17,105 nucleotides of DNA from assembly GCA_020446665.1 (NCBI GenBank), contig JAGREF010000279.1, forward strand, positions 1 to 17,105. The letters are read 5' to 3'. The notes under the pieces were generated by a model that had not been told where the DNA came from, did not search any database, and saw only the letters and a program-made list of their open reading frames with translations. Of this stretch, positions 7,057 through 14,046 are shown piece after piece. Every line of letters begins with the position of its first letter. Position 1 is the stretch's first letter. Made by a program: the position numbers and the translations under genes. This DNA is from Sphingomonadaceae bacterium. Its GTDB lineage: Bacteria; Pseudomonadota; Alphaproteobacteria; Sphingomonadales; Sphingomonadaceae.

Positions 7057-8646
7057 ATGGAGCGGGAGCAGTTTGACTATGTGATCGTGGGCGGCGGCAG
7101 CGCAGGCTGCGTGCTGGCCAATCGCCTCTCCGCCGATCCGCGCCGCCGCGTGCTGTTGCTGGAGGCAGGCGGCAAGGATGACTACATCTGGGTCAAGGTG
7201 CCGGTTGGCTATCTCTATTGCATCGGCAATCCACGCACAGACTGGTGCATGCAAACTGAGCAGGAAAGTGGGCTGAACGGGCGCAGCCTGCGCTATCCGC
7301 GCGGCAAAGTGCTGGGCGGCTGCTCCTCCATCAACGGCATGATCTATATGCGCGGGCAAGCCGCCGATTATGACGGCTGGCGGCAGGCGGGCCTGTCCGG
7401 CTGGGGCTGGGACGATGTGCTGCCATGGTTCCGGGCAGCGGAAGATCACTATCTCGGCGAAACCGAGTTTCACGGCGCGGGCGGAGAGATACGGGTCGAA
7501 AAACAGCGCCTGCGCTGGGACATACTCGACGCCTTCCAGCAAGCGGCAGAGCAATATGGGATCGCCCCCACGCAGGATTTCAACCGGGGGGACAATGCAG
7601 GCTCGGGCCTGTTCGACGTGACTCAACGCCGCGGCTGGCGCTGGAGCGCGGCGGATGCCTTTCTCAAGCCGGTGCGCAAGCGGGCAAATCTGGAAGTGGT
7701 CACCGGCGCGCTGGTGGACAAGGTGGTGATCGAGGATGGGCGCGCCGTCGCTGTGTCCTACACGATTGGCGGCGAACAGAGGATCGCCCATGCTGCGGGC
7801 GAAGTGCTGCTGTCAGCCGGAGCGATTGGTTCGCCTGCCATTCTGGAGCGCAGCGGGATCGGCGACAGCGCGCATCTCACCAGCCTGGGCATTGAACCGG
7901 CAATCCATGCGCCTGATGTGGGGGCCAATCTGCACGACCACCTCCAGCTGCGCTGCGCATGGCAGGTGGAGGGTGTCTCCACGCTCAACCAGCGCGCATC
8001 GAATATCTTCGGCAAGGCGATGATCGGGCTGGAATATGTCCTCAATCGCAGCGGGCCGATGGCCATGGCTCCCAGCCAGCTGGGCATGTTCGCCCGCTCT
8101 GACCCGGCCAGAGCGACCCCGGATCTGGAATGGCATGTCCAGCCGCTCTCTCTGGAGGCCTTTGGCGGTGATCTCGATCCCTTCCCGGCTTTCACCGCGA
8201 GCGTCTGCAATCTGCGCCCGACCAGCCGGGGTACCAGCCGTATCACCAGCACCGATCCCGACACACCGCCCGCGATCCGGCCCAACTACCTCGCCACTGA
8301 AGATGACCGGGCCACGGCAAGGCGGGCCGTGCGGATCAACCGCGCTATCGTGGCGCAGCCTGCCCTCGCCCGCTACAAGCCCATGGAGTTCCGACCCGGC
8401 CCTGAGATCGAGGGTGATGCCGCGCTCGACACAGCAATCGGCGATATTGCGACCACCATCTTCCACCCTGTTGGCACGGCGGCAATGGGCCGGGTGCTGG
8501 ATGAAAGGCTGCGGGTCATGGGTATCGACGGCCTGCGCGTGGTCGATGCCTCGGCCATGCCCACGATTACGTCTGGCAATACCAATGCGCCAACCATGAT
8601 GATCGCGGAAAAAGCTGCGGCGATGATCCGCGAGGATGCGCGCTAG
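7057..8646 (+). CDS. GMC family FAD-dependent oxidoreductase (alcohol/choline dehydrogenase-like)
   Basis: A 529-residue flavoprotein that oxidises alcohols. The N-terminal FAD dinucleotide fold is FDYVIVGGGSAGCVLANRL with the ribose-binding LLLEAGG about 25 residues later. The GMC signatures RYPRGKVLGGCSSINGMIYMRG and LSAGAIGSPAILERSGIG are present. The active-site His is in FHPVGTAAMG and the second catalytic residue, an Asn, in SGNTNAPTMMIAEKAA near the C-terminus. The length is typical. An upstream in-frame TTG at 7021 would add 12 residues that are not GMC-like, so ATG 7057 is preferred although no strong ribosome site is visible. It follows the GNAT-hydrolase by 48 bp and may share its transcript. 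The substrate cannot be read from sequence; BetA or AlkJ-type roles are possible. Confidence 0.9.
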   Translation: MEREQFDYVIVGGGSAGCVLANRLSADPRRRVLLLEAGGKDDYIWVKVPVGYLYCIGNPRTDWCMQTEQESGLNGRSLRYPRGKVLGGCSSINGMIYMRGQAADYDGWRQAGLSGWGWDDVLPWFRAAEDHYLGETEFHGAGGEIRVEKQRLRWDILDAFQQAAEQYGIAPTQDFNRGDNAGSGLFDVTQRRGWRWSAADAFLKPVRKRANLEVVTGALVDKVVIEDGRAVAVSYTIGGEQRIAHAAGEVLLSAGAIGSPAILERSGIGDSAHLTSLGIEPAIHAPDVGANLHDHLQLRCAWQVEGVSTLNQRASNIFGKAMIGLEYVLNRSGPMAMAPSQLGMFARSDPARATPDLEWHVQPLSLEAFGGDLDPFPAFTASVCNLRPTSRGTSRITSTDPDTPPAIRPNYLATEDDRATARRAVRINRAIVAQPALARYKPMEFRPGPEIEGDAALDTAIGDIATTIFHPVGTAAMGRVLDERLRVMGIDGLRVVDASAMPTITSGNTNAPTMMIAEKAAAMIREDAR

Positions 8647-9095
8647 ACAAACGCGATGGCGAAGGTCGAAGCACCCAGCCCCAGCGAGAGCGGAACGCGC
8701 AAAGCCAGCCACCAGCGCGGCGCCAGCGGCCCCAGCCGCGCGTCAATCACCGGGCTGAGCAGGATTGCCACCCCCAGCATGGCGAGCGAGGGTTCCGGCC
8801 ATTGCTCGCCAAACACCCAGGGTATCCACGCCGCCAGTGCCAACAGGCTGGGCAGCACCGCAGCCACCCACAGCCACCCCAGCGCCTGCCGCCGCTCCGC
8901 CGCCGGGGCGGCAGCAGCGATGCCCCACCATGTCCCGCCCAGAAAGGTAAAGATCAGAGCGGCATAGGCCATGGCTATGGCAAGGGCGGCAAAGCGCCAT
9001 TCAACCGGCCCCCACAGCAGCACGCAGAGGCAGGCCAGTTGCGGCAGCAAGCCCGCAAGGCCAAGCAGACGCGGTGTTGACGGGACGCCTTTCAT
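8643..9095 (-). CDS. DUF3429 family membrane protein
   Basis: A 150-residue membrane protein with five or so hydrophobic helices. FTFLGGTWWGIAAA (about residues 49-62) and the following pattern match the DUF3429 family, whose function is unknown. It ends tail to tail with the GMC gene: the plus-strand TAG and the minus-strand TAG share the palindrome CTAG at 8643-8646. It lies 44 bp after the three-helix membrane protein on the same strand and is probably the last gene of the GFA-lipoprotein-membrane protein unit. An AGGCGGGG stretch just before the ATG can serve as ribosome site. Confidence 0.75.
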   Translation of the reverse strand: MKGVPSTPRLLGLAGLLPQLACLCVLLWGPVEWRFAALAIAMAYAALIFTFLGGTWWGIAAAAPAAERRQALGWLWVAAVLPSLLALAAWIPWVFGEQWPEPSLAMLGVAILLSPVIDARLGPLAPRWWLALRVPLSLGLGASTFAIAFV

Positions 9096-9139
9096 CCCCG
9101 CCTAACCCGCTGGCCGCAAAACGGTTCCGGACGTTGCGC

Positions 9140-9508
9140 TCATGCGCCCAGCCGGGCCAGCATCACCAGCGCACAGTTGAAGCCCAATGCACCAATGGTC
9201 AGCACTTTCCAGCCAGTGCCGGCATCTTTCATCCCCCGTCCCCAAGTCCAGTGGAGGATACCATATGTCGCCAGGCCAGCTGCCGCGATGGTGAACCACG
9301 CCGCCTTGCTGAGCAGCAGGAAGAAAATCACCATCAGCAGAGCAACCTGCGCAAACCATGCCCCGCCCAGCCAGACGACTGGCACCGGGCGATAGGCACC
9401 CTCGGGCATGAAGCTGCCCATATTATGCGAGGTCACACCGCCATCAATCGGGGCGCCGTAATCGCCATCTTCCGGCACGTCCTGAGCATCATCAGCCGGG
9501 CCGGTCAT
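9140..9508 (-). CDS. Small three-helix membrane protein, unknown function
   Basis: A 122-residue protein I do not recognise. The first 40 residues are hydrophilic and acidic (ADDAQDVPEDGDYGAPIDGG, then SHNMGSFMPEGAYRP), so the N-terminus is probably soluble. Hydrophobic segments follow at about 44-63, 66-84 and 101-120, the last two joined by HWTWGRGMKDAGTGWK. Its ATG overlaps the TGA of the lipoprotein gene (ATGA, 9505-9508), and the DUF3429 gene follows 44 bp later. The tight packing suggests that these envelope proteins are made together. Confidence 0.7.
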   Translation of the reverse strand: MTGPADDAQDVPEDGDYGAPIDGGVTSHNMGSFMPEGAYRPVPVVWLGGAWFAQVALLMVIFFLLLSKAAWFTIAAAGLATYGILHWTWGRGMKDAGTGWKVLTIGALGFNCALVMLARLGA

Positions 9509-9951
9509 GGCGCTGCATCACCTTCGAAAGGTTGTGCGTCGGTCCATGCGCAGCCCTGCCTGTCTTCACCCCGCACTTGCAGAGTGACGACAAAGGGATA
9601 GGTCCGGTCGCTCATGTCATCGCCGCATGTCCCCGGTGTCACCGCCATGCGGAATGGCTGCCCGTCAAGCTGTCCGGAAAAACCGAGGCCATTATTCCCG
9701 GCAAACCGCTCCACCGCGATGGCCTGCCCGTCCATATCTTCGGGCGTGGTATAGCGCAGCGTGGCGCCGCTAACTTCACCGCCCCAGAAAGGTTCCGTGC
9801 CGGTGAAGCGGATCACTTCGGCATCGCCAATCCCGGCATAGACATCGGTCGGGCCATCCATCACTTTACCGCCTTCACCCTCCACCCGCGGCTGGCAGGC
9901 AGCGAGGGCGAGCAGCACTATCGCAGCTGGCATTTTTCGCATGATGATCAT
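9505..9951 (-). CDS. COG3650-like envelope lipoprotein
   Basis: A small lipoprotein of 148 residues. The lipobox is LAAC (C19 counting from ATG 9951). The mature part has IRFTGTEPFWGGEV (residues 47-60), a motif of COG3650-type predicted membrane proteins, and then an antiparallel-beta-looking stretch with two cysteines (GTCGDD and GCAWTD) that may form a disulfide. The role is unknown. ATG 9951 overlaps the stop of the GFA gene (ATGA, 9948-9951) and is preferred for coupling; ATG 9942 or 9933 would also leave a good signal. A longer open frame reaching to 10131 lies inside the GFA gene and is not believed. Confidence 0.7.
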   Translation of the reverse strand: MIIMRKMPAAIVLLALAACQPRVEGEGGKVMDGPTDVYAGIGDAEVIRFTGTEPFWGGEVSGATLRYTTPEDMDGQAIAVERFAGNNGLGFSGQLDGQPFRMAVTPGTCGDDMSDRTYPFVVTLQVRGEDRQGCAWTDAQPFEGDAAP

Positions 9952-10352
9952 CCCGGATTGGTTGCGAAAGAAGGGATCGCACCGCAATCGACCCAGTCCT
10001 GTTTGGAACGGGTCCAGATATGCGATTGCGGGGTGAAGCCGCTGGTATCGTCCAGCGTCCCCACCTTCACGAACACCATGCCGGGCATCACTTCCACCCG
10101 ACTGAACAGAGGCGAACCGCAAGTGCCGCAAAATTCACGGTGCACGGTCTTGCCGCTTTCCCCTGTGTCCGCATAGACGCTGGGCGCCCCTGTGACCTCC
10201 AGAGCCGTTTCCGGCACACCGATGATCGTCGAGAAAGCGCTGCCCGACTGCCGCTGGCAATGGCTGCAATGGCAGTTCACCTGCATCAGCGGCTCTGCTG
10301 CCAGACGATAGGAAACCGCCCCGCACAGGCAGCGACCGGTTTGTTCCGTCAT
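9948..10352 (-). CDS. GFA-type (glutathione-dependent formaldehyde-activating / CENP-V fold) zinc protein
   Basis: A 134-residue protein of the GFA family, a beta fold with zinc bound by conserved cysteines. The expected set is visible: C8 and C10 in CLCG, C27, C29 and C32 in CHCSHC, and C75 and C78 in CGTCGSPL. The founding member, Gfa, was reported to speed the adduct formation of formaldehyde with glutathione, but most members, including this one, have no tested activity. The start has AAGGAGAGGGG just ahead (10354-10365 on the minus strand). It is the first gene of a tight unit followed by the COG3650-like lipoprotein with a 4-bp overlap. Confidence 0.88.
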   Translation of the reverse strand: MTEQTGRCLCGAVSYRLAAEPLMQVNCHCSHCQRQSGSAFSTIIGVPETALEVTGAPSVYADTGESGKTVHREFCGTCGSPLFSRVEVMPGMVFVKVGTLDDTSGFTPQSHIWTRSKQDWVDCGAIPSFATNPG

Positions 10353-10422
10353 ACCCCTCTCCTTCTTTCAAGCCAGAGGGATAGGCGTTCCGGCGCTGCC
10401 GTGCAATCGGATCAGCGAGCCT

Positions 10423-10776
10423 TTACGGGCAGGAGAAAGTCACCTGTACGCTGGCCGTGCCCGAGCCTGATTTGAGGTTCGGATAGACGTTATAGGTCCC
10501 CGCCGGGACTGATCGCCCTTTGGCCGAGGCCATGTCATTGAACGTGATCGTGCGCGAACCCTGCAGCCAGAATCCGGCATTCTGGCCAGAAACCGAGGAG
10601 ATGGTGCAAGTGGCAGGCAGGCTTACCGCCTGTCCCTTCAATTCGGCATTGCGGCCTGCGACCCCGCGGGTTTGCGTGCCGGATGCCGTCACTGTCCCGG
10701 CCATTGCTGGAGCCGCCATCACTGTGGCCAGCGAAGCGGCAGCGAGGATTGTTGTGCGAAAAATTGCTTTGGTCAT
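10423..10776 (-). CDS. Small exported protein, unknown function
   Basis: A 117-residue secreted protein. ATG 10776 gives a clear signal peptide (residues 1-26, cleavage expected after AAPAMA) and has GGGAG seven bases ahead. Upstream in-frame ATG 10914 would hide this signal behind 46 arginine-rich residues and is rejected. The mature part is rich in Ser, Thr and Gly, with two cysteines, one in PATCTISS and one at the extreme C-terminus (FSCP), suitable for a disulfide. It looks like a small beta-sandwich; I recognise no named family. It is transcribed away from the PhnA-like gene, with a 151-bp shared upstream region. Confidence 0.7.
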   Translation of the reverse strand: MTKAIFRTTILAAASLATVMAAPAMAGTVTASGTQTRGVAGRNAELKGQAVSLPATCTISSVSGQNAGFWLQGSRTITFNDMASAKGRSVPAGTYNVYPNLKSGSGTASVQVTFSCP

Positions 10777-10927
10777 AAGACGCTCCCGGTTTGTCTTTCG
10801 GTGCGGAAGGGAGGGATTTCCCTTGCGCAGTCCAGCCTGCACAAATGGGGCAGCGATGCATTGATGCCGGTCAAGCCTCGCCAAATTAATCCTGACCTGC
10901 CATGGCTCTGCCAAAGGAGAACACGCA

Positions 10928-11236
10928 ATGTCGGATAGCGACGAAGAGTATGTCTATGACGAGGAAAGCGGCGAATGGATGCCGGCTTCCGAACTGGCGG
11001 CAAAGCAGGCGGCGGCTGACACGATCGAAGTGCGCGAAGCGGTGGGCAATCTCCTGGCGGATGGCGATCAGGTGACGCTGATCAAGGATCTGGAGGTCAA
11101 GGGCGCAGGCCAGACGCTGAAGCAGGGCACGCTGATCAAGTCGATCCGCCTGACCGGCGATGCGCAGGAAATCGACTGCAAATATCCCGGCATCAAAGGG
11201 CTGGTACTGCGCGCCGAATTTGTGAAGAAGCGCTAG
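10928..11236 (+). CDS. PhnA/YjdM-like protein lacking the zinc ribbon
   Basis: A 102-residue protein. The C-terminal two thirds match the PhnA (YjdM) domain closely: VREAVGNLLADGDQVTLIKDLEVKG, GTLIKSIRLTG, EIDCKYPGIKGLVLRAEFVKK. E. coli YjdM has an N-terminal zinc ribbon with two CxxC pairs. Here the equivalent region (residues 5-22, EEYVYDEESGEWMPASEL) keeps the tyrosine-rich pattern but has no cysteine, so it cannot bind zinc in that way. The old name PhnA is misleading, because phosphonoacetate hydrolase activity is not a property of this family. An AAAGGAG ribosome site lies eight bases before the start. The only cysteine is in the core IDCK. Confidence 0.85.
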   Translation: MSDSDEEYVYDEESGEWMPASELAAKQAAADTIEVREAVGNLLADGDQVTLIKDLEVKGAGQTLKQGTLIKSIRLTGDAQEIDCKYPGIKGLVLRAEFVKKR

Positions 11237-11238
11237 GG

Positions 11239-11847
11239 TCAGGACCCATCAAATGCCTCAGCGGGCCAGCTGATATGCAGCGCGCCGCGCAATTCGCCGG
11301 GGGTGAAGCCGGTCGCCTGATCGCCCTGATACAAGCGGCGTATATGTTCGGTCAGCCCCGGTGAGACATTGGTGCCGTGGCAGATGCTGCACGGCTCTTC
11401 CTTCATCGGGATGGCGCTGAGGAAATTGATCCGTTCCTGCGCCCCTTCGCCGCTGCGCCAGATGCGGTGGGCGGGCTTGTCTCCATCCATCGGAGCGGCG
11501 GCGAGCTGCTTGTAATAGGGCCGCAAATTGTCATCCAGCGTCGCGCCGGGGTTGCGGTTGCGGTCTGACACGCGGTGCACCACCGCCCCGCTCGCTTCAG
11601 ACTGCTGCGCGCCAATCGCCGGGGCCGCCTGGCTGCACACGGTCACCGCCTGCATCGGCCCGCCGGCTTGCAGCGCATCCTTGAGCTGTGCCTGCAACTG
11701 CCCCTGATACGCCTCCGCCACAGCCATGGAGCGCGCTGTCACCACCGCCTCGTTAATCCCGGCTGGCGGCGCAGCGGGTGTCTCTTGCGCATTCTGCCCG
11801 CAAGCCGCGAGCAGCAGGGGGGCAAACAGCACTGTCTGGCGGATCAT
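11239..11847 (-). CDS. DUF3365 lipoprotein with a c-type haem motif
   Basis: A 202-residue lipoprotein. The lipobox is LAAC (C16). The body matches the DUF3365 (Tll0287-like) family: a helical sensor-like domain with VTVCSQAAPAIGAQQS and VHRVSDRNRNPGATLDD near the middle. It also has CSICHG (C153-C156-H157), a CxxCH site for covalent haem c, which fits redox or gas sensing in the periplasm. An AGAGAGG ribosome site precedes the start. The 3' end lies two bases after the convergent PhnA-like stop. It is divergent from the DUF2141 gene. Confidence 0.85.
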   Translation of the reverse strand: MIRQTVLFAPLLLAACGQNAQETPAAPPAGINEAVVTARSMAVAEAYQGQLQAQLKDALQAGGPMQAVTVCSQAAPAIGAQQSEASGAVVHRVSDRNRNPGATLDDNLRPYYKQLAAAPMDGDKPAHRIWRSGEGAQERINFLSAIPMKEEPCSICHGTNVSPGLTEHIRRLYQGDQATGFTPGELRGALHISWPAEAFDGS

Positions 11848-12024
11848 GTGAACGACCTCTCTCTTTTATTTTCCGGCCTTTAGCGACATGCCAAGGGCGC
11901 AAACAAGCGTTCCAATTGTAAAATCCTGCGCGGTTCCCGATCCATTCAGGCAAACGCCCTATACTGCAAACTGACCCACGGCGCATTTGCGACTGCGGAT
12001 GTGAACCCAAAGAGGACCCGGCCC
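11848..12024. promoter_or_regulatory. Shared upstream region of the DUF3365 and DUF2141 genes
   Basis: 177 bp between divergent genes, so promoters for both must lie here. On the plus strand TATACT at 11960-11965 is a good -10 candidate for the DUF2141 gene, but I find no convincing -35 box at the usual distance. I see no strong operator palindrome. Confidence 0.3.
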
Positions 12025-12513
12025 ATGCCACCTGCCCGCCCGGATGTTTCGCCAGCCCCCATGCTGCGCATCGCTGCCCTGCCCGCACTGGCCCTGCTTG
12101 CGGCTGTTTCCCTTCCCGCCACCTCCGCTGCCGGCAATAGCCCCGCCGGCGCGGTCACCGTCTCTGTCAGCGGGCTGAAGCATACACGCGGCAAGCTGAT
12201 CGCCTGCCTCTGGCGTGAGAAACCCGGCTTCCCCACCTGCCAGAAGAGCAAGAGCGCGCGGCGCCAGACAATCGCGATCACCGGCAACACCATGCGCATC
12301 ACCTTCCCCGATGTCGCGCCCGGCCAATATGCTGTCACCATCCAGCATGACGAGGATAGCGACGGCAAGCTGGACACGAATTTCATCGGCATGCCCAAGG
12401 AAGGCGTGGGCGTGTCCAACAATCCCGGCGGCATGCCCGGCTGGAAGAAATCGCTGGTGCCGGTGGCGGGCGACACCAGCATTGCGGTGACAATCCGCTA
12501 TCTGTTTGGCTGA
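12025..12513 (+). CDS. Secreted DUF2141 family protein
   Basis: A 162-residue exported protein. After a signal segment (hydrophobic core about residues 14-31, cleavage near TSAAG) comes a beta-rich DUF2141 domain: VTVSVSGLKHTRGKLIACLW, RITFPDVAPGQYAVTIQHDEDSDGKLDTNF, then IGMPKEGVGVSNNPGG. The DEDSDGKLDTN stretch (109-119) resembles an acidic calcium-loop sequence and is typical of the family, whose role is unknown. Start 12025 has AAGAGGA nine bases ahead. An upstream GTG (12001) and a downstream ATG (12061, which leaves a shorter signal) are alternatives. Confidence 0.85.
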   Translation: MPPARPDVSPAPMLRIAALPALALLAAVSLPATSAAGNSPAGAVTVSVSGLKHTRGKLIACLWREKPGFPTCQKSKSARRQTIAITGNTMRITFPDVAPGQYAVTIQHDEDSDGKLDTNFIGMPKEGVGVSNNPGGMPGWKKSLVPVAGDTSIAVTIRYLFG

Positions 12514-12533
12514 GCCGACACCGCCCTGCCCCC

Positions 12534-12626
12534 TGACAGGGTGACACAGGTGACAGAGTGTAACCTGTAATGCCCTGTTGAAATGCCGGATTTCCGCGCC
12601 TTTGCGGCGTGGCCAACAGGGTGACA
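12534..12626. repeat. Spaced TGACA repeats between convergent gene ends
   Basis: TGACA occurs at 12534-12538, 12542-12546 and 12551-12555, eight and nine bases apart, followed by a variant TGTAA at 12559. A further copy is at 12622-12626; there the 12-mer ACAGGGTGACAC is identical to 12536-12547. ACAGGT (12546-12551) and ACCTGT (12563-12568) form a small inverted repeat. The stretch lies between the 3' ends of the DUF2141 gene and the HTH gene, so it is not an obvious promoter. It may be a protein-binding array or a remnant repeat. Confidence 0.6.
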
Positions 12627-12641
12627 CCCCATAGGGGAAAA

Positions 12642-13142
12642 TCACCGGTCATCGTCCCAATATTCCTTCCCGGTTTCCACGCGGTAGAGCAGCCCTTCAA
12701 AATCATCGGGGAAATAGCAATCGCGCTCTTCATTGCTGCGGCGGCGCGGAATTTCCGTCAGCCGCGATTGCAGCGCCAGCAGAGCCACGGTCAGCCGCTC
12801 GTCAAACTGACGATGCGTGCCGACCAGCTCGCCCTTGTAGTAATGCGGCACCTCCACCCCGTTCAGCGCGCGATCCAGCGCGACCTCTGCCAGCGCCGAA
12901 AACTGGCGGCGAAACGCGGCCTCCCACGCCATGCCAAAGGGCTCGTCGCGCAAGCGGTTGCGCAAGCGATAGGCCGACTGGCGGCTCATCCCCACCGCCC
13001 GCGCGGCCTCGGCAACATTGTGAGAGGATGCCAGCACCTGCAAAAACTCCACCTGCCGCGCCTTGGTCCAGCGGCGGGCGGGGGTGATGGGCGTGACAGA
13101 ACGAGCGGAGGAGCGGGACGGCGCGGGGAGAGTCTGGGTCAT
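12642..13142 (-). CDS. Small helix-turn-helix DNA-binding protein
   Basis: A 166-residue basic protein with a clear HTH at residues 42-62 (NVAEAARAVGMSRQSAYRLRN), of the homeodomain-like or resolvase-type kind also used by phage small terminase subunits. The rest is helical: WEAAFRRQFSALAEVALDRALNG, then HRQFDERLTVALLALQSRL, and an acidic tail (CYFPDDFEGL, EYWDDDR). Sphingomonad genomes carry relatives that are often labelled LysR-like, but no LysR effector domain is present. Target and role are unknown. TGACA repeats lie just beyond its 3' end, and a GACGCG/CGCGTC hairpin (13183-13198) lies in its upstream leader. The ATG is the only good start. Confidence 0.75.
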   Translation of the reverse strand: MTQTLPAPSRSSARSVTPITPARRWTKARQVEFLQVLASSHNVAEAARAVGMSRQSAYRLRNRLRDEPFGMAWEAAFRRQFSALAEVALDRALNGVEVPHYYKGELVGTHRQFDERLTVALLALQSRLTEIPRRRSNEERDCYFPDDFEGLLYRVETGKEYWDDDR

Positions 13143-13182
13143 CCGACAGGATAAGCCAGATTTTGGCGATGTAGGAAAGTGC

Positions 13183-13198
13183 GACGCGCCTCCGCGTC
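13183..13198 (-). promoter_or_regulatory. Small hairpin upstream of the HTH gene
   Basis: GACGCG (13183-13188) and CGCGTC (13193-13198) form a 6-bp stem with loop CCTC, about 40 bases before the HTH start. It could be an operator or leader hairpin; there is no direct evidence of function. Confidence 0.3.
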
Positions 13199-13226
13199 AG
13201 CGGGGGGAGGTGTGGGTCCGCACCCT

Positions 13227-13246
13227 AGTACACTGTCCCCGGAATT
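13227..13246. repeat. Direct repeat copy 1, AGTAYACTGTCCCCGGAATT
   Basis: AGTACACTGTCCCCGGAATT differs at one base from the copy at 14528-14547. The two copies lie in the same direction about 1.3 kb apart and enclose the hypothetical, cold-shock-like and small basic genes. Its reverse complement (GGGGACAGTGTACT) resembles sequence I associate with REP-associated IS200-like transposase loci; that link is memory-based inference. Confidence 0.8.
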
Positions 13247-13304
13247 CCCGGCTGCAGGCATATCCGAGAAAAGCCGGACATGGCCAAACCGCGCAACACA
13301 GCCA

Positions 13305-13727
13305 CTAGCCGGCTGGCCCCTGCGTGCCGGCCGCTGCCTTTTTCTGTCGCAGGTTTTCGGCGATTGCGAGGTCAAGATCCGAATAGCGATAGGGCCCGAC
13401 AAAATATTGAGGTTCCAGCCTGCAGCTTATCCCCTCAGGCAGAGAAGGCTGAGACGGATTGAGCGCCCCCCCTTCACTTTCCCATGCGCCAACACCCGCA
13501 TCATTTCGCGGGAGCGCATTGTCGCCTGCATAGGTGCCATAGATTACCGTATCCGCGGCTCCGGTGGACTGAATCGCGGATACGGGTGCCGTTTTGCGCA
13601 AGTCGCGGATACGGCTGGCATAGAGGGCAACCTTGGCAAAGTGACCGTCACGCTCTGCAGTCCGCCCGGCAGCGCTTGCCTTCATCACTGCGACCTGATG
13701 CGAGTGGAGCAGTTCATTGAGATCCAT
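13305..13727 (-). CDS. Sphingomonad hypothetical protein (MDLNELLHSHQ type)
   Basis: A 140-residue protein with no signal peptide or membrane segment. The N-terminal third is helical and basic (MDLNELLHSHQVAVMKA, HFAKVALYASRIRDLRK). The middle is a low-complexity linker, and the last part contains PEGISCRLEPQYFVGPYRYSDLDLAIAENL. I have the impression of similar proteins in related genomes but know no function. The start at 13727 has AAAGGA about eight bases ahead. It lies downstream of the cold-shock-like gene on the same strand, separated by 76 bp that holds a hairpin. It ends inside the segment bounded by the two ACTGTCCCCGG repeats. Confidence 0.65.
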   Translation of the reverse strand: MDLNELLHSHQVAVMKASAAGRTAERDGHFAKVALYASRIRDLRKTAPVSAIQSTGAADTVIYGTYAGDNALPRNDAGVGAWESEGGALNPSQPSLPEGISCRLEPQYFVGPYRYSDLDLAIAENLRQKKAAAGTQGPAG

Positions 13728-13761
13728 GTCCCTATCCTTTCAATCGCGTGGCCGGAAATGC

Positions 13762-13799
13762 TCGGGGGCACTCGGTGGCGTAGCCCCCGAACAATTTTT
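13762..13799. terminator. Hairpin between the cold-shock-like gene and the hypothetical gene
   Basis: TCGGGGGC (13762-13769) pairs with GCCCCCGA (13783-13790). On the plus strand it is followed by ACAATTTTT, which would make an intrinsic terminator in that direction, although no plus-strand gene precedes it. Read on the minus strand, it lies 14 bases after the cold-shock-like stop with only a weak T-run, so it may be a leaky terminator or processing site between the two genes. Confidence 0.5.
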
Positions 13800-13803
13800 C
13801 GGA

Positions 13804-14046
13804 CTAGCCCTGCTGCTTGTCAGCCTTGGCGTGCTCGCCCTGTTCCATCTGCAGGCTCACAGCAAAGGGCTTTGCCCCATCGACCTGCTTGGTTTCGTAA
13901 CCGTAACGCTGATCCACCTTGGGTATCTGCGCTTGCTGCTGCAGATCTGCCTTTGCAAATGACAGCGCATCACCACCCTTTTCAGGCGTGATGGTGCCAG
14001 CGCCGGTTGCGGTATCGTAAGATGTAATCTTGCCATAATGTGTCAT
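13804..14046 (-). CDS. Cold-shock-like small protein with degenerate RNA-binding motif
   Basis: An 80-residue protein. The N-terminal half follows the cold-shock-domain plan (YGKITSYDTATGAGTITPEKGGDALSFAKADLQ), where classical members have a K-G-[FY]-G-F-I RNP1 motif and a second aromatic VFVHF. Here the aromatic positions are Ala and Thr (GAGTI), and only one Phe of the second motif is kept. The C-terminal half (DQRYGYETKQVDGAKPFAVSLQM) supplies the last strands. Binding to single-stranded nucleic acid is therefore possible but doubtful. The start at 14046 has AAGGAAA at good spacing; an ATG seven codons upstream is less likely. It is probably co-transcribed with the hypothetical gene downstream. 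Confidence 0.7.
   Translation of the reverse strand: MTHYGKITSYDTATGAGTITPEKGGDALSFAKADLQQQAQIPKVDQRYGYETKQVDGAKPFAVSLQMEQGEHAKADKQQG

Noticed and set aside
7813..8712. Minus-strand open frame of 299 codons opposite the GMC oxidoreductase
   Set aside because: GMC signatures are on the plus strand, and the antisense frame also overruns the DUF3429 gene end.
9952..10131. Upstream extension of the COG3650-like lipoprotein gene to an ATG at 10131
   Set aside because: The extension overlaps the GFA gene and would bury the lipoprotein signal; the ATGA overlap at 9948-9951 gives a better start.
12625..12640. CCCCATAGGGG as an intrinsic terminator of the DUF2141 gene
   Set aside because: The stem is only 4 bp and is followed by AAAA, not T residues, on the plus strand.
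12514..12641. TGACA repeats as a CRISPR array
   Set aside because: The units are only about five conserved bases with 3-4 base gaps; there is no repeat-spacer structure and no cas gene.
13179..13991. Plus-strand open frame of 270 codons over the hypothetical and cold-shock-like genes
   Set aside because: It opposes two minus-strand frames that have good ribosome sites and family-like sequence; its own product is Arg/Pro-rich and unlike a known protein.
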